From positions 1 through 32,516 of the IMG/VR virus record IMGVR_UViG_3300020450_000058: DNA of 32,516 nt. The stretch is one strand, 5' to 3'. This document shows, piece after piece, positions 19,001-26,113 of the stretch (its first letter is position 1; every line of letters starts with the position of its first letter). Made by a program: the position numbers and the translations under genes. The DNA is from a virus. The notes beneath the pieces are model-generated. The model had not been told where the DNA came from. It made no database searches and was given only the letters and a program-made list of their open reading frames with translations.

Positions 19001-19607
19001 CAGTTTGTTTTGAATTTCTTACAAACTGACCACGAATAAAATATACTCCCTCTTCAACTGTGACTGCAGAACCAACACCAGCTGCACTAGAAGAAAAGGT
19101 AGTGGCGGATGCGACAGCAGCTGCATAAGAGGTCGTGTGAGTTATTGTAACATCAGCTGAAATATTTTCACTATCTAAAAATCTGTCTGATACTTTATCA
19201 TCTCCAGTTTGTACATACTGAACATATAGGAATGGTTGTGTTGTTGTAGTTCCAGCTGCAAATCCTACAACCTGTGCTTTAACACCAGAAGTTACACCAG
19301 TTAATAATACTGGATTTGTTGCGTTAAAAAATTGACTTACATTTACATCCTCACCACCAAATGTTGACTCAAGTGCAAGAGAATAGTAATCTGAAGAATA
19401 AGATGCTTGGCCAGGGATGACTACAGTTCCATCTTTGAACATATGTGAACCATGCTGTTCTATCTGGTTTTGTAAAATAGATTGTAAAGTTGTTAGTTCT
19501 CTAGCCTGTATAGCAAAGCCGGGGCGAAATAAAACTCTATGAAAATCATCAGTTTTGTCAAAATCATCATAGTAAGGTGATACATTTAGATTTGTAAGTT
19601 GTGCCAT
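13092..19607 (-). CDS. Giant DUF4815-type baseplate/tail structural protein (2171 aa)
   Basis: The N-terminus carries the DUF4815 signature as I recall it: NVSPYYDDFDKTDDFHRVLF, then FRPGFAIQARELTTLQSILQ and MFKDGTVVIPGQ. The first about 600 residues belong to this family, a virion structural protein of marine T4-like phages encoded after gp8. Further on are several GTFQRGERITGSSTNARAR-type beta units, a central LRRTGLHTEVVENV region and a long C-terminal half without recognised motifs. There is no catalytic signature. It probably sits at the baseplate periphery as a fibre base or proximal fibre; this is inferred from order. It follows gp8 by two bases without a clear ribosome binding site. 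Confidence 0.82.
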   Translation of the reverse strand: MAQLTNLNVSPYYDDFDKTDDFHRVLFRPGFAIQARELTTLQSILQNQIEQHGSHMFKDGTVVIPGQASYSSDYYSLALESTFGGEDVNVSQFFNATNPVLLTGVTSGVKAQVVGFAAGTTTTQPFLYVQYVQTGDDKVSDRFLDSENISADVTITHTTSYAAAVASATTFSSSAAGVGSAVTVEEGVYFIRGQFVRNSKQTVVLSNTSNTTSKRVGFQITETLVTPENDATLTDNATGSNNFAAKGAHRLKISLTLVAKDIDSTADTDFVELIRTNSGRVTIENRTTDHAILGETLARRTFDESGDYTVRPFQYEVREHLDNDVRGESFTGVYGSGATTDDGGTASEAKLAIAVTPGKAFVRGYEVEKIATTFKDLNKARSFDTINAGITTFEMGNFAFVTNVHNMPDISNITGETTPYKEVKLFTDFTTTRGSSSGYQIGVARARAMEFFSGTQGSTDAQYKLFLFDVRMFTFITLSGAPDPTLIVNHSSGVQIKGVTSGATGFMHSSSYTNVGSDANQFRFPLTNVVGSFVKGEKIIASDSTDTGKIVEGKLTAGGSQVDLTIADTERGGEAIVSHRFEEARQVFGELGTTDFTADLVMALIDDDGKMILDGTDENAIDENSKLTDTDGSSNVGLEPIRVARLIEPEKNVSIFKMPKRPVKTHLTATNSGASDTQFTVRRQFVGTTNSSGAVTFTAGTNETFGAFATTDYMMSIISAGGGTGSAGDVVLLNNSKITGEGGSSITITDNSILGADAKVKVIATITRTSVQPKIKTTNLSKQLKVVAEDADGAFGIRATDDQISLGRADVFKLQAVFDSQSTSSDATAPELTISTIVGTFQRGERITGSSTNARARIIDTSSPMSYVLEDGFGSTDFSTADTITGANSGATATVTAVTAGSEIITSRFTLDTGQRDNFYDIARLVRKPGAAKPLGRLLVVYDYFSHGAGDAFTVDSYTSVAGQMQYDDIPKYSATRTDPDGAEPAGEFQLRNCYDFRPTCEDASGTSTTVSTVDQLSATDSTFNFELRQFDGIGAVTVDMPKPASNIQSDFEFFLPYRASLFLTNVGDFKVLEGVAAEDPVEPKDLDNSLKLASLFVPAFTFSPKDVAVVRYKTQRFTMRDIGRIKDRLETVEAMTALSLLERDAESFEIQDANGLNRFKSGFIVDNFAGHRVGDTVNADYEIAVDPENNELRPKCVLRQTELEVGTTFTAVSGEPVKTASTNGLAKTGDIITLDYTHTTLASQPYATRIENVQPFITAQWVGQIVLSPASDNWFETEFAPDLIINVEGNFDAVLRANQNALGTIWNSWETQWSGVVSTRVSGTFNRNFRNEGDRTTFDVVQRTVQTSRTDLRRTGLHTEVVENVVEESQGNRVISRAMIPFIRPRAVGFVGVGFLPNTRLYPFFDGRDVSSFVTPASGTYTTDTTIVAGSPLITNSAGKIEGTFNIPDYKFRGQRNIPRFRTGEVEFRLTSSSINIRAGVANQKSDASTAGQTTYQAQGILETEQETIIATRNAIVVQTNMSQTTSRTSSTTRDRVIRRDFFDNPQQGDDGNTDPLAQTFISADANGCFLTKIDLFFQAKDNNLPAWVEIRNVINGYPGPKILPFGRKLLDSSEINLSDNGTTATTFHFDSPVYIQGGIEYCVVVRTNSLNYRLWIAQMNELDVSGTNRVVSKQPHLGVLFKSQNNKTWNAVQSQDMKFTLYKASFSTTSATLALQNSFVGDEVIAENGTTEVYGRRLQPNPLKLTNSSTTVKVTHVDHGMYSTSNNVTITGVTSGITTTLNGPITATANTLTLTSSTNFEASNDSSLCYVKIGNEVLKGTLDSSAKTISSLTRGTDTGYGAAVGHANGATVELFQLFKTPLSEINKTHTAIGNIGIDSYTITISTAPTVSGSSTEVDAGGISITATENYRFEEIKTNLSTLELPNTTITGELKKTTATSPSGSETSFVTDTSFSSVPLGENFKFTTTSMVASNINETNELASTKSFQLNLPMTTTDTNVSPIVDTDRLSAILIANRINNIDSSSDVFPTTDFNPSTDPFGDDNVAIYITKKIALENPATSIRCFFAGHKKTTADIKVLFKILRSDQSDDFDDIGYTFFNTTGIPDNTVPASLDIQDFQEYSYTAGVTDDDIGDPLPEFSQFAIKIVMQATDAANPPRVKDLRVLALAT

Positions 19608-19609
19608 AT

Positions 19610-21106
19610 TTAAAACTCAATTATAACTTTAATGTCTTCTGTTTGGTCAGAAGCTCTTTGAATGGGTTTTCTATTTTCTAGATAAATAATATCTCCACTG
19701 TCTGGTTCTAGTTCTGGATTTGCATAACCAGTAGTTAGAGATAGTGTTGTACTATTTGCTAGAGTTACAGACTCAGTATCTGTTGATGGAGTTCCAGTTG
19801 CACTAGAAGTTCCACCAGTTATGAGATTTGCTCCACTAAAAGCAACATAGTTTCCAGATGTTGCATTTGTTCCAAAACCTTTGAAACTTTCTTGTTGGTA
19901 GTAAAGTAAGCTTAGTGTTGAATCAAACTCTACAACTTTACCGACTGCACCAGTTGATGCCTGTGTAATAACTTCATCTGCTTGAAACGTACCACTTGAA
20001 GAAGCAAACTTTACAACATAAGTTTGTCTAGCTGTTGATGCAGTTGCAACAGTAGATGTACCAAAATTTGTAGGGTCAACAACTATACCTACTGTTCTAA
20101 AATCATTTGCAGTTGAAAAATTATCATCTTCAGCTTGTGTAATAGTTGTGGCTGCCATTACATAATGACCGCCGAGTTCTGTTACTGCATTACTTCCGTG
20201 ACCGCCAACTGGACTAATTATGACATCAATAGCTCCTCCAGTTCCACTTCCTAAAGATGATGAAGAGGACAGACTTGCATCACTAAAAATAAAATCATTT
20301 CCTAAATTCACAAACCCAAATGTGTAGTTTGCTCCACCAGCATGAACTGTTGTATCTGTTCCTGCCACCAAACCAAAAGAGGCTATGGCATTATTAGCAA
20401 CTGTTATTCTTATAATTGCACCAGAGGATGTTCCTGCAGAAGTTCCATCTCCATGAACAGCTGTAAAGTAAGTTCCGTTGGTATAACCAGAACCAGCAGT
20501 TACTATAAATGATTCAATCTTTCCATCTGTTGCTGCAGCTGAAACAGTACTGTCAGTTGATACTGGAACAAAATCTGTAGTAACAAACTTTGAAATTTCT
20601 GATTGAGTTATAGTGTACATATATTTTAAAACATATCCACCAAGTGCAAAAGGTGATGTTGAGGTAGATGTCGGCTCTGCCCCACTATATGCAGTACCAC
20701 CATTATTGTCAAGAACTTTATAGACATTAAAATCTGAAGTTACAAAATAAAAAGTTGAATCATAAAGATTTGATGCACTAGATGTTGTTTGATTTGATGC
20801 AGTAATATTATGTTCATACATATCAAAGGTAGAACCATTTGACCAGTTTCTACGAGGGATTGCAAAAGAAATATCACTACTTGTAATATTCTTAGCAGCT
20901 AACATTGAGTCCCAAGCTCTAGACTCATCAACTGGATTATCGCCAGGGGTAGGTGGAGAACTATCTGAACCACCTGTAGTAGCTGAAGTAAAAGCAGTTG
21001 CTTTTCCTAAAAACAAATAATACAAGTTTTTTGCAGTTTCTGTAAAAGACTCTGAAAATTGGTTTGCATTATGCTGTCTAAATTTTTCTGTAATTATTGC
21101 CGACAT
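19610..21106 (-). CDS. gp8: Baseplate wedge protein gp8 (498 aa)
   Basis: The C-terminus DIIYLENRKPIQRASDQTED matches the T4 gp8 end (EMIYMENRPPIIMAMDQTEE). IPRRNW (83-88) matches IPRRDW, and GGYVLKYMYTI (156-166) matches DGYVWEYLFEI. T4 gp8 is 334 residues, so this version has about 160 extra, mostly G/S/T-rich sequence at about residues 200-440. gp8 is a wedge component that binds gp6, gp7 and gp10 in T4. It has its own late promoter 16 nt upstream and an AAAGG box. The identification is firm; the role of the insert is unknown. Confidence 0.93.
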   Translation of the reverse strand: MSAIITEKFRQHNANQFSESFTETAKNLYYLFLGKATAFTSATTGGSDSSPPTPGDNPVDESRAWDSMLAAKNITSSDISFAIPRRNWSNGSTFDMYEHNITASNQTTSSASNLYDSTFYFVTSDFNVYKVLDNNGGTAYSGAEPTSTSTSPFALGGYVLKYMYTITQSEISKFVTTDFVPVSTDSTVSAAATDGKIESFIVTAGSGYTNGTYFTAVHGDGTSAGTSSGAIIRITVANNAIASFGLVAGTDTTVHAGGANYTFGFVNLGNDFIFSDASLSSSSSLGSGTGGAIDVIISPVGGHGSNAVTELGGHYVMAATTITQAEDDNFSTANDFRTVGIVVDPTNFGTSTVATASTARQTYVVKFASSSGTFQADEVITQASTGAVGKVVEFDSTLSLLYYQQESFKGFGTNATSGNYVAFSGANLITGGTSSATGTPSTDTESVTLANSTTLSLTTGYANPELEPDSGDIIYLENRKPIQRASDQTEDIKVIIEF

Positions 21107-21122
21107 TTTTACACCTTTTCTT

Positions 21123-21130
21123 TATTTATA
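21123..21130 (-). promoter_or_regulatory. T4-type late promoter (TATAAATA) for gp8
   Basis: There is an exact TATAAATA on the minus strand in the 28-bp gap between the gp7-like gene and gp8, 16 nt before the ATG. Confidence 0.75.
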
Positions 21131-21134
21131 CAAC

Positions 21135-24100
21135 TTATGATATAGTTAATCCAGTTGCACCCTCTAAATCTAAATTATCTCCATTCGTTTCCTCTAATAG
21201 ATAATTTGTGTTAGTATTTGTTGTGTCAGTTGCATCCTCTAATACTAACTCACCAGTGCTCCTGACATTAATATCTGCAGACCTTACCACTGGGTCATAA
21301 CCTCTTAAAATTTCATTACTATTTAGTGTTAAATTTTTAGTAGGTATTTGTCCTTTACTAATAATTTTATTCGTGCTCTCTAGAGCTACAGATGTTGGAA
21401 TAGTAAAGTCTTCCTCAAGTAGTAGTTGGTCGCCCTCACCTAAATCAATACTTGTGTCTCCACCATGACTATCTAATAAAATTACTCCCTCACCATATTC
21501 TAATTTAATTCCAAAATTTATAATATTATTTAGGCCTCTACTTCCCCAAAAAGAATTTTCAGTATTATCTTCAAAAATAATATTATCATTATTCTCATCT
21601 AATAATAAATCTACTTGTGATTGTGTGTCATAGTGTTCTACGACAAGTGCGCCATTTTGTTCCAAATCAAATCTATTTCTTTTTGTGGTTTCTTGTACGA
21701 GATGAAAACCATCTTCTAATAATAGTTGACCTGCATCCTCCATTTGTATTCCAACATCAACACCACCATTGATTGTAAATATATTATCAACACCATCATT
21801 TATGATTAGTTTCTCTCTTCTGATAATATCACTAAATTGAAAATGACCAATATCAGATAGTGGAATTGTTTCTTCATTATTATTATTTCCATCTAGAACC
21901 AATCTATCTCCTATATTAGAAGCAAAGTTAAGTGGGAAGTTCCACTCTCCACCCTCTTGTAATATTCTAGAAGTTTTGGAGCCATCATCATCTTCATTTA
22001 ATATTCTAAATGTTTCTCCGTCTACACCCAATGATTGTCTTTCTAATACAAGAACAAATCCATCTTCTAATAATAAAGAGTCACCAGAATCTGCAGCTGT
22101 AGCAGATGTTCCATCTAATAATATATTATCACCTATCGTATTTCTTTCAAGTTCTGTGAACGTAGTAGTTTGGTCTAGTGGTAAAGTTCCATTAAGTAAT
22201 AAATTACCTGTGTCAAATACTGAAGATGTACTTTCAAGTGCTATTCCATCTCCACCATTTTCATTTCCAAAAGGTGTTTCTGCTAAATAGATTAAAAGAT
22301 TTCTTCTTCTCTTAGGTGTAGGTCTTGCACTAATTTTTGTTACAAATTCTTTTACTAAAATTCTATCACCCTTACCAGATGGTGCATGAGATTTTTCACT
22401 CATCATTCTACCACCACCATCTCCAGTTCCTGCAGTGGTAAAATCATCATGGGTTCTTGTATCAGTTTCGTATAAGAAGGCATCACCTATCATATGGAAA
22501 CCATCTTCCAAATCCATACCCTGTCCATCTTCAAATAATATATTATCTCCCACATCAGTACTGGTTGCAGATGCATCAAGAACTAAATTATCTCCTGGCA
22601 GCACTCCATCTTCTTGTATTATCTTCTCATCACGATTACCAAGTTCCATAGGGTTGAGAGCTTCTAATCTAGATTGTAATACTTGAGAGAAGATTGTTTC
22701 AAATGTAGATGCAAGTATTGGTGAGAATGATTCAGTATCACCTGTGTACGCTGCAACACCTGCAGCTGCAGTTTGTATTTCTGCAGATATTAGTGTGGCT
22801 AATGTAACTTTACCAAATGGTTGAAATCCAGCTGGGTGCACAGCTTTTTTCATTTCATTAACATAAGTTGAAAAAGATTGTCCTACTTGAACTTCATATG
22901 AATAGTCTTGGTAGTAATAAGAGTCTTGAATACGAATTAAATCTTCACCAAGTCTATGAGTAATTTTTTTGTATGCTCCATCAGAGGTAGATGTAGTTTC
23001 AACTGAAGTTGTCCCTGTGGCTATGTCAGCTGTAACGATAGTTCCACTACCACCATTTGAATCTGTTATAACAACATCACGATTAGAAAAGTCAATAGGA
23101 CTTTCATTAATTATATCACCATCTGCATCAGTGCTAGAACTATCAGTTGCGTTTAATATTAGATTACCAGCTCCAGTTTCATCAGCTAATATAATTTGAC
23201 CCATAGCATCTGTACTAGATGCATCAGTTCCGTTAAGAATTAATTGGTCACCAAATTCTTCAGTAGATAGTTTACCACCCCCATCTTCTTCTAGAAGTAT
23301 AAACTGTGAACCAGCATTTTCATTTTCTCTATACCTGTCAATTAAAAGATTATCACCAACATCTGCTAGTTGGCCAATGAGTGTTTCCTCTAAAAATATT
23401 GCACCACTATCATCTTCAAGTAAGATTACATCAGTATCTTTTCTACCATCAGTTCCCTCTTCCAAACTAATCTTAGCAATATTTGGGCCATGGTCTGTAG
23501 AATCAAATATTACAGCACCACCCTCATTGTCAACTGTAGTCACATACTGACTTGTGTTTATTTTATTGCCCATGCCATTATGATTAACACAATAATAATA
23601 CAATGTAGGTGCACCACTAGCAACAACTATTTGAATATAAGCACCAGTTGTTCCGCTCTCGATAGTGGCTGCTGATGTTGTAACACCAACAGTATATTCA
23701 ACACCACCATTGTGAGTTCCTCCAGAAGTAGTAGAAAATTTAAGTTGATGATTTACTACAGAAGTTGTTCCATAAAGTGAGGAGTCAGATAAATCAAAAT
23801 AATATGTGTTTCCCTCAAATAAAGTTAATATGGGTCTATTCTCATCTTGAATATAATATACATTTCGTTCTAAGTCAGAATCATAAACTACTTTAACTTT
23901 AAATATAATTGTTTGTGGAGATGGAGTTGATGTTCCAGTTCCATCTAAAATAATATTTTCACCATCATCAAAATCTTGTTCATCTTCAAGTAAAACACCA
24001 CTAGGCATATGTTCTAAATTACCTTGCTCTAATTGTATACCCTCATTGAATGTTCCAGCTTGTTCTTGTTGAAGTCTTATGACGTTTTCAAAAGTAGTGT

Positions 24101-26111
24101 CAAGAACTTGAGTATCACTATCAAAACCTTTGACAACTCCAGTATGAGTTGTCAGGGAAGCAGCTGTTGCAAAAGTTCCAGTTACATCTTTGAGAACAAA
24201 GTGAGCTCTGAATGTAGCCTCTGGTGGATTGGAAGCTGAATACCTAAAACCATTATCATTAATCTTGATAGATTTGGCAGCACCAATATCAGTTGTCGTT
24301 GCTATTAATTTAGTACCAGAACCAGATGTAGTTTTTGAAACGCTAACAGTTGGTAGTTTAGTATAACCACCTCCGTTATCCCCTATAAAAACTTTTTGAA
24401 TTGAACCAGATTCAGTGGATGTTGAATCAACATCTTCAAAGGTATCGAACTCTAAAACAATTTGGTCTGTTGCTGTGGTATGAGTATCAAACACCTCTAC
24501 AGTATTATTTGTTAGAATGTTATGTCCAGCATCTGCAGTTCCAGCAACATCTGTTGCATTTAAAAGTAGAAAGTCAACCTCTTGTCCACGAATATAAATT
24601 TTAGTTCTATCTGCAGGAGCGTCTGTAAAAGTTATTTGAGTTGCAGTTACTGTCCATTGAGTAGAACCATCTTTTTTAAATTGTGGAAAAACTATGTCAT
24701 CAAATGTCACATAAAGAGGTGCATCAGTAGTACCATTTAAATTAGTAAAGGTAAAAGCTTTAGTTGTACCATCACCTAAAAAGTTATCAGTTTCAGTAGA
24801 CTCTAAAGCTATTTTAAAATCTTCTAAGTTTGTTACAGTTCCATCTTCAATGAGTATGGTATCAGAAGTTGTTCCCTCTTGAAGAATACCACCACCAACC
24901 ATACTTACAAATCCGCTAGCATTTGATACAGATTCATCTACAGAGTTAGCAGTGAAGGCCACAGTATCACCAACCTCATAACCAGTTCCAACATCATCTA
25001 CTATAATCTCACTTACAGAACCCTCTGATATACCATCAACGACAAGTGTTGCAAATGCATTTCCTATTTGTTCTATTTCAACGGCTTCAGTATCAGAGTG
25101 AAGAATACCATCATTTGTAACACTCGTATCAGCTACAATCCCTTTTATAGTAAAACTTACAGTAACATCTCTTTGAGTTGATACTGCAGTAATAGTTTCA
25201 TCATCAACAAATGTGCCAGTTACATTGGCAACCTGTAATGATGTAACAGAGTCATTAAAAGTTTCATTTTGTTGTTGTGTCGTAACAGCACTTTCTACGA
25301 TAGCTGTTGCACCAGAAGTCCCACCAGTAATTAACTGATTGACTATTTCATCTCCGTTAGAACCACCGATAGGAATAACTCTTAAAAGAGTTTCTTTTGT
25401 CCACTCTGCATTTGATATTCTCATCATATATTGATTTGGATAAAATATTTCAGAGTTCTCATCTAACAACATACGCATAAAAAGTTTATGCCCTTCAGAT
25501 GTTCCTTTGGCAGAATATAAATCTTTGATATTTTTTATGAGTTTTCTTTTGTCTAATCCAGATGCCAAGTTCTCTGGTATGGAAGCTAAGAACTGGTCAC
25601 GCATTTGATTTAAGAAATCAAATAGAGTATTATCAACATTAGCATATTCTAACATCTGTTGAATATTTTGGATTGGATTTCCACGATACTCATTTACTGT
25701 TGCTGTGGAACTAGAAGTACCACCAGTTATTGTCTCACCATTAACAAACTTTTGTTGACCAGTGACATAAAGATAAGTATTCCTAGAATCTTCAACAAGA
25801 ACTTTAGCTGTGGCTTTTGATGTTCCTCCAGTTACAGTTTCACCAACAATAAATTGACCGAGAGTTCCCTCACCAATCTCTGTTACAATTCTTTCTCCAT
25901 CAGTTTCATCTAGAATATATGAAGTACTCGCAGTTTCTTGAACTATGTAATTTATTGTCTGTGTGAGTGTTAGTCTACCTGCTTCTAAAAACTGAAAATA
26001 ATCTTTTACAAAATCAACAAATACTGGATGGTCTGCCTGAACAAAGTCAGGTACTTGTCCCTCAATAAGAGGAGAAACCTTTTTAGTAAATTTTGATTTA
26101 TCTTCTGACAT
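21135..26111 (-). CDS. gp7-like baseplate wedge protein, enlarged and rearranged (1658 aa)
   Basis: It lies between gp6 and gp8, where T4 has gp7 (1032 aa). Residues 12-45 (VSPLIEGQVPDFVQADHPVF, FVKDYFQFLEAG) match the late part of T4 gp7 (PLIGTMMPDSYLLQDSNFEAF, IQYLSDG). Residues 188-222 (KRKLIKNIKDLYSAKGTSEG, LFMRMLLDE) match T4 DFYSTKGIEASYKFLFKVLYNEE. VHPAGFQPFGKVTLATLI near residue 1088 matches FVHPVGFGFIAITLL. The middle holds GGTSKATAKV-type beta units, and the C-terminal 500 residues repeat LLLEDG/ILLDGT units. Tandem stops of gp6 overlap the ATG (TAATAATG), so coupling is likely. The match is by eye against remembered T4 sequence. Confidence 0.8.
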   Translation of the reverse strand: MSEDKSKFTKKVSPLIEGQVPDFVQADHPVFVDFVKDYFQFLEAGRLTLTQTINYIVQETASTSYILDETDGERIVTEIGEGTLGQFIVGETVTGGTSKATAKVLVEDSRNTYLYVTGQQKFVNGETITGGTSSSTATVNEYRGNPIQNIQQMLEYANVDNTLFDFLNQMRDQFLASIPENLASGLDKRKLIKNIKDLYSAKGTSEGHKLFMRMLLDENSEIFYPNQYMMRISNAEWTKETLLRVIPIGGSNGDEIVNQLITGGTSGATAIVESAVTTQQQNETFNDSVTSLQVANVTGTFVDDETITAVSTQRDVTVSFTIKGIVADTSVTNDGILHSDTEAVEIEQIGNAFATLVVDGISEGSVSEIIVDDVGTGYEVGDTVAFTANSVDESVSNASGFVSMVGGGILQEGTTSDTILIEDGTVTNLEDFKIALESTETDNFLGDGTTKAFTFTNLNGTTDAPLYVTFDDIVFPQFKKDGSTQWTVTATQITFTDAPADRTKIYIRGQEVDFLLLNATDVAGTADAGHNILTNNTVEVFDTHTTATDQIVLEFDTFEDVDSTSTESGSIQKVFIGDNGGGYTKLPTVSVSKTTSGSGTKLIATTTDIGAAKSIKINDNGFRYSASNPPEATFRAHFVLKDVTGTFATAASLTTHTGVVKGFDSDTQVLDTTFENVIRLQQEQAGTFNEGIQLEQGNLEHMPSGVLLEDEQDFDDGENIILDGTGTSTPSPQTIIFKVKVVYDSDLERNVYYIQDENRPILTLFEGNTYYFDLSDSSLYGTTSVVNHQLKFSTTSGGTHNGGVEYTVGVTTSAATIESGTTGAYIQIVVASGAPTLYYYCVNHNGMGNKINTSQYVTTVDNEGGAVIFDSTDHGPNIAKISLEEGTDGRKDTDVILLEDDSGAIFLEETLIGQLADVGDNLLIDRYRENENAGSQFILLEEDGGGKLSTEEFGDQLILNGTDASSTDAMGQIILADETGAGNLILNATDSSSTDADGDIINESPIDFSNRDVVITDSNGGSGTIVTADIATGTTSVETTSTSDGAYKKITHRLGEDLIRIQDSYYYQDYSYEVQVGQSFSTYVNEMKKAVHPAGFQPFGKVTLATLISAEIQTAAAGVAAYTGDTESFSPILASTFETIFSQVLQSRLEALNPMELGNRDEKIIQEDGVLPGDNLVLDASATSTDVGDNILFEDGQGMDLEDGFHMIGDAFLYETDTRTHDDFTTAGTGDGGGRMMSEKSHAPSGKGDRILVKEFVTKISARPTPKRRRNLLIYLAETPFGNENGGDGIALESTSSVFDTGNLLLNGTLPLDQTTTFTELERNTIGDNILLDGTSATAADSGDSLLLEDGFVLVLERQSLGVDGETFRILNEDDDGSKTSRILQEGGEWNFPLNFASNIGDRLVLDGNNNNEETIPLSDIGHFQFSDIIRREKLIINDGVDNIFTINGGVDVGIQMEDAGQLLLEDGFHLVQETTKRNRFDLEQNGALVVEHYDTQSQVDLLLDENNDNIIFEDNTENSFWGSRGLNNIINFGIKLEYGEGVILLDSHGGDTSIDLGEGDQLLLEEDFTIPTSVALESTNKIISKGQIPTKNLTLNSNEILRGYDPVVRSADINVRSTGELVLEDATDTTNTNTNYLLEETNGDNLDLEGATGLTIS
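21170..22610 (-). repeat. Degenerate LLLEDG / ILLDGT repeat region in the gp7-like protein
   Basis: The C-terminal third carries many irregular units such as DNLVLDASATSTDVGDNILFEDG, DNILLDGTSATAADSGDSLLLEDG, GQLLLEDGFHLVQE and GDQLLLEEDF. Spacing varies (about 15-40 residues), so this is protein-level repetition, not a tandem DNA repeat. Limits are approximate. Confidence 0.65.
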
Positions 26112-26113
26112 TA

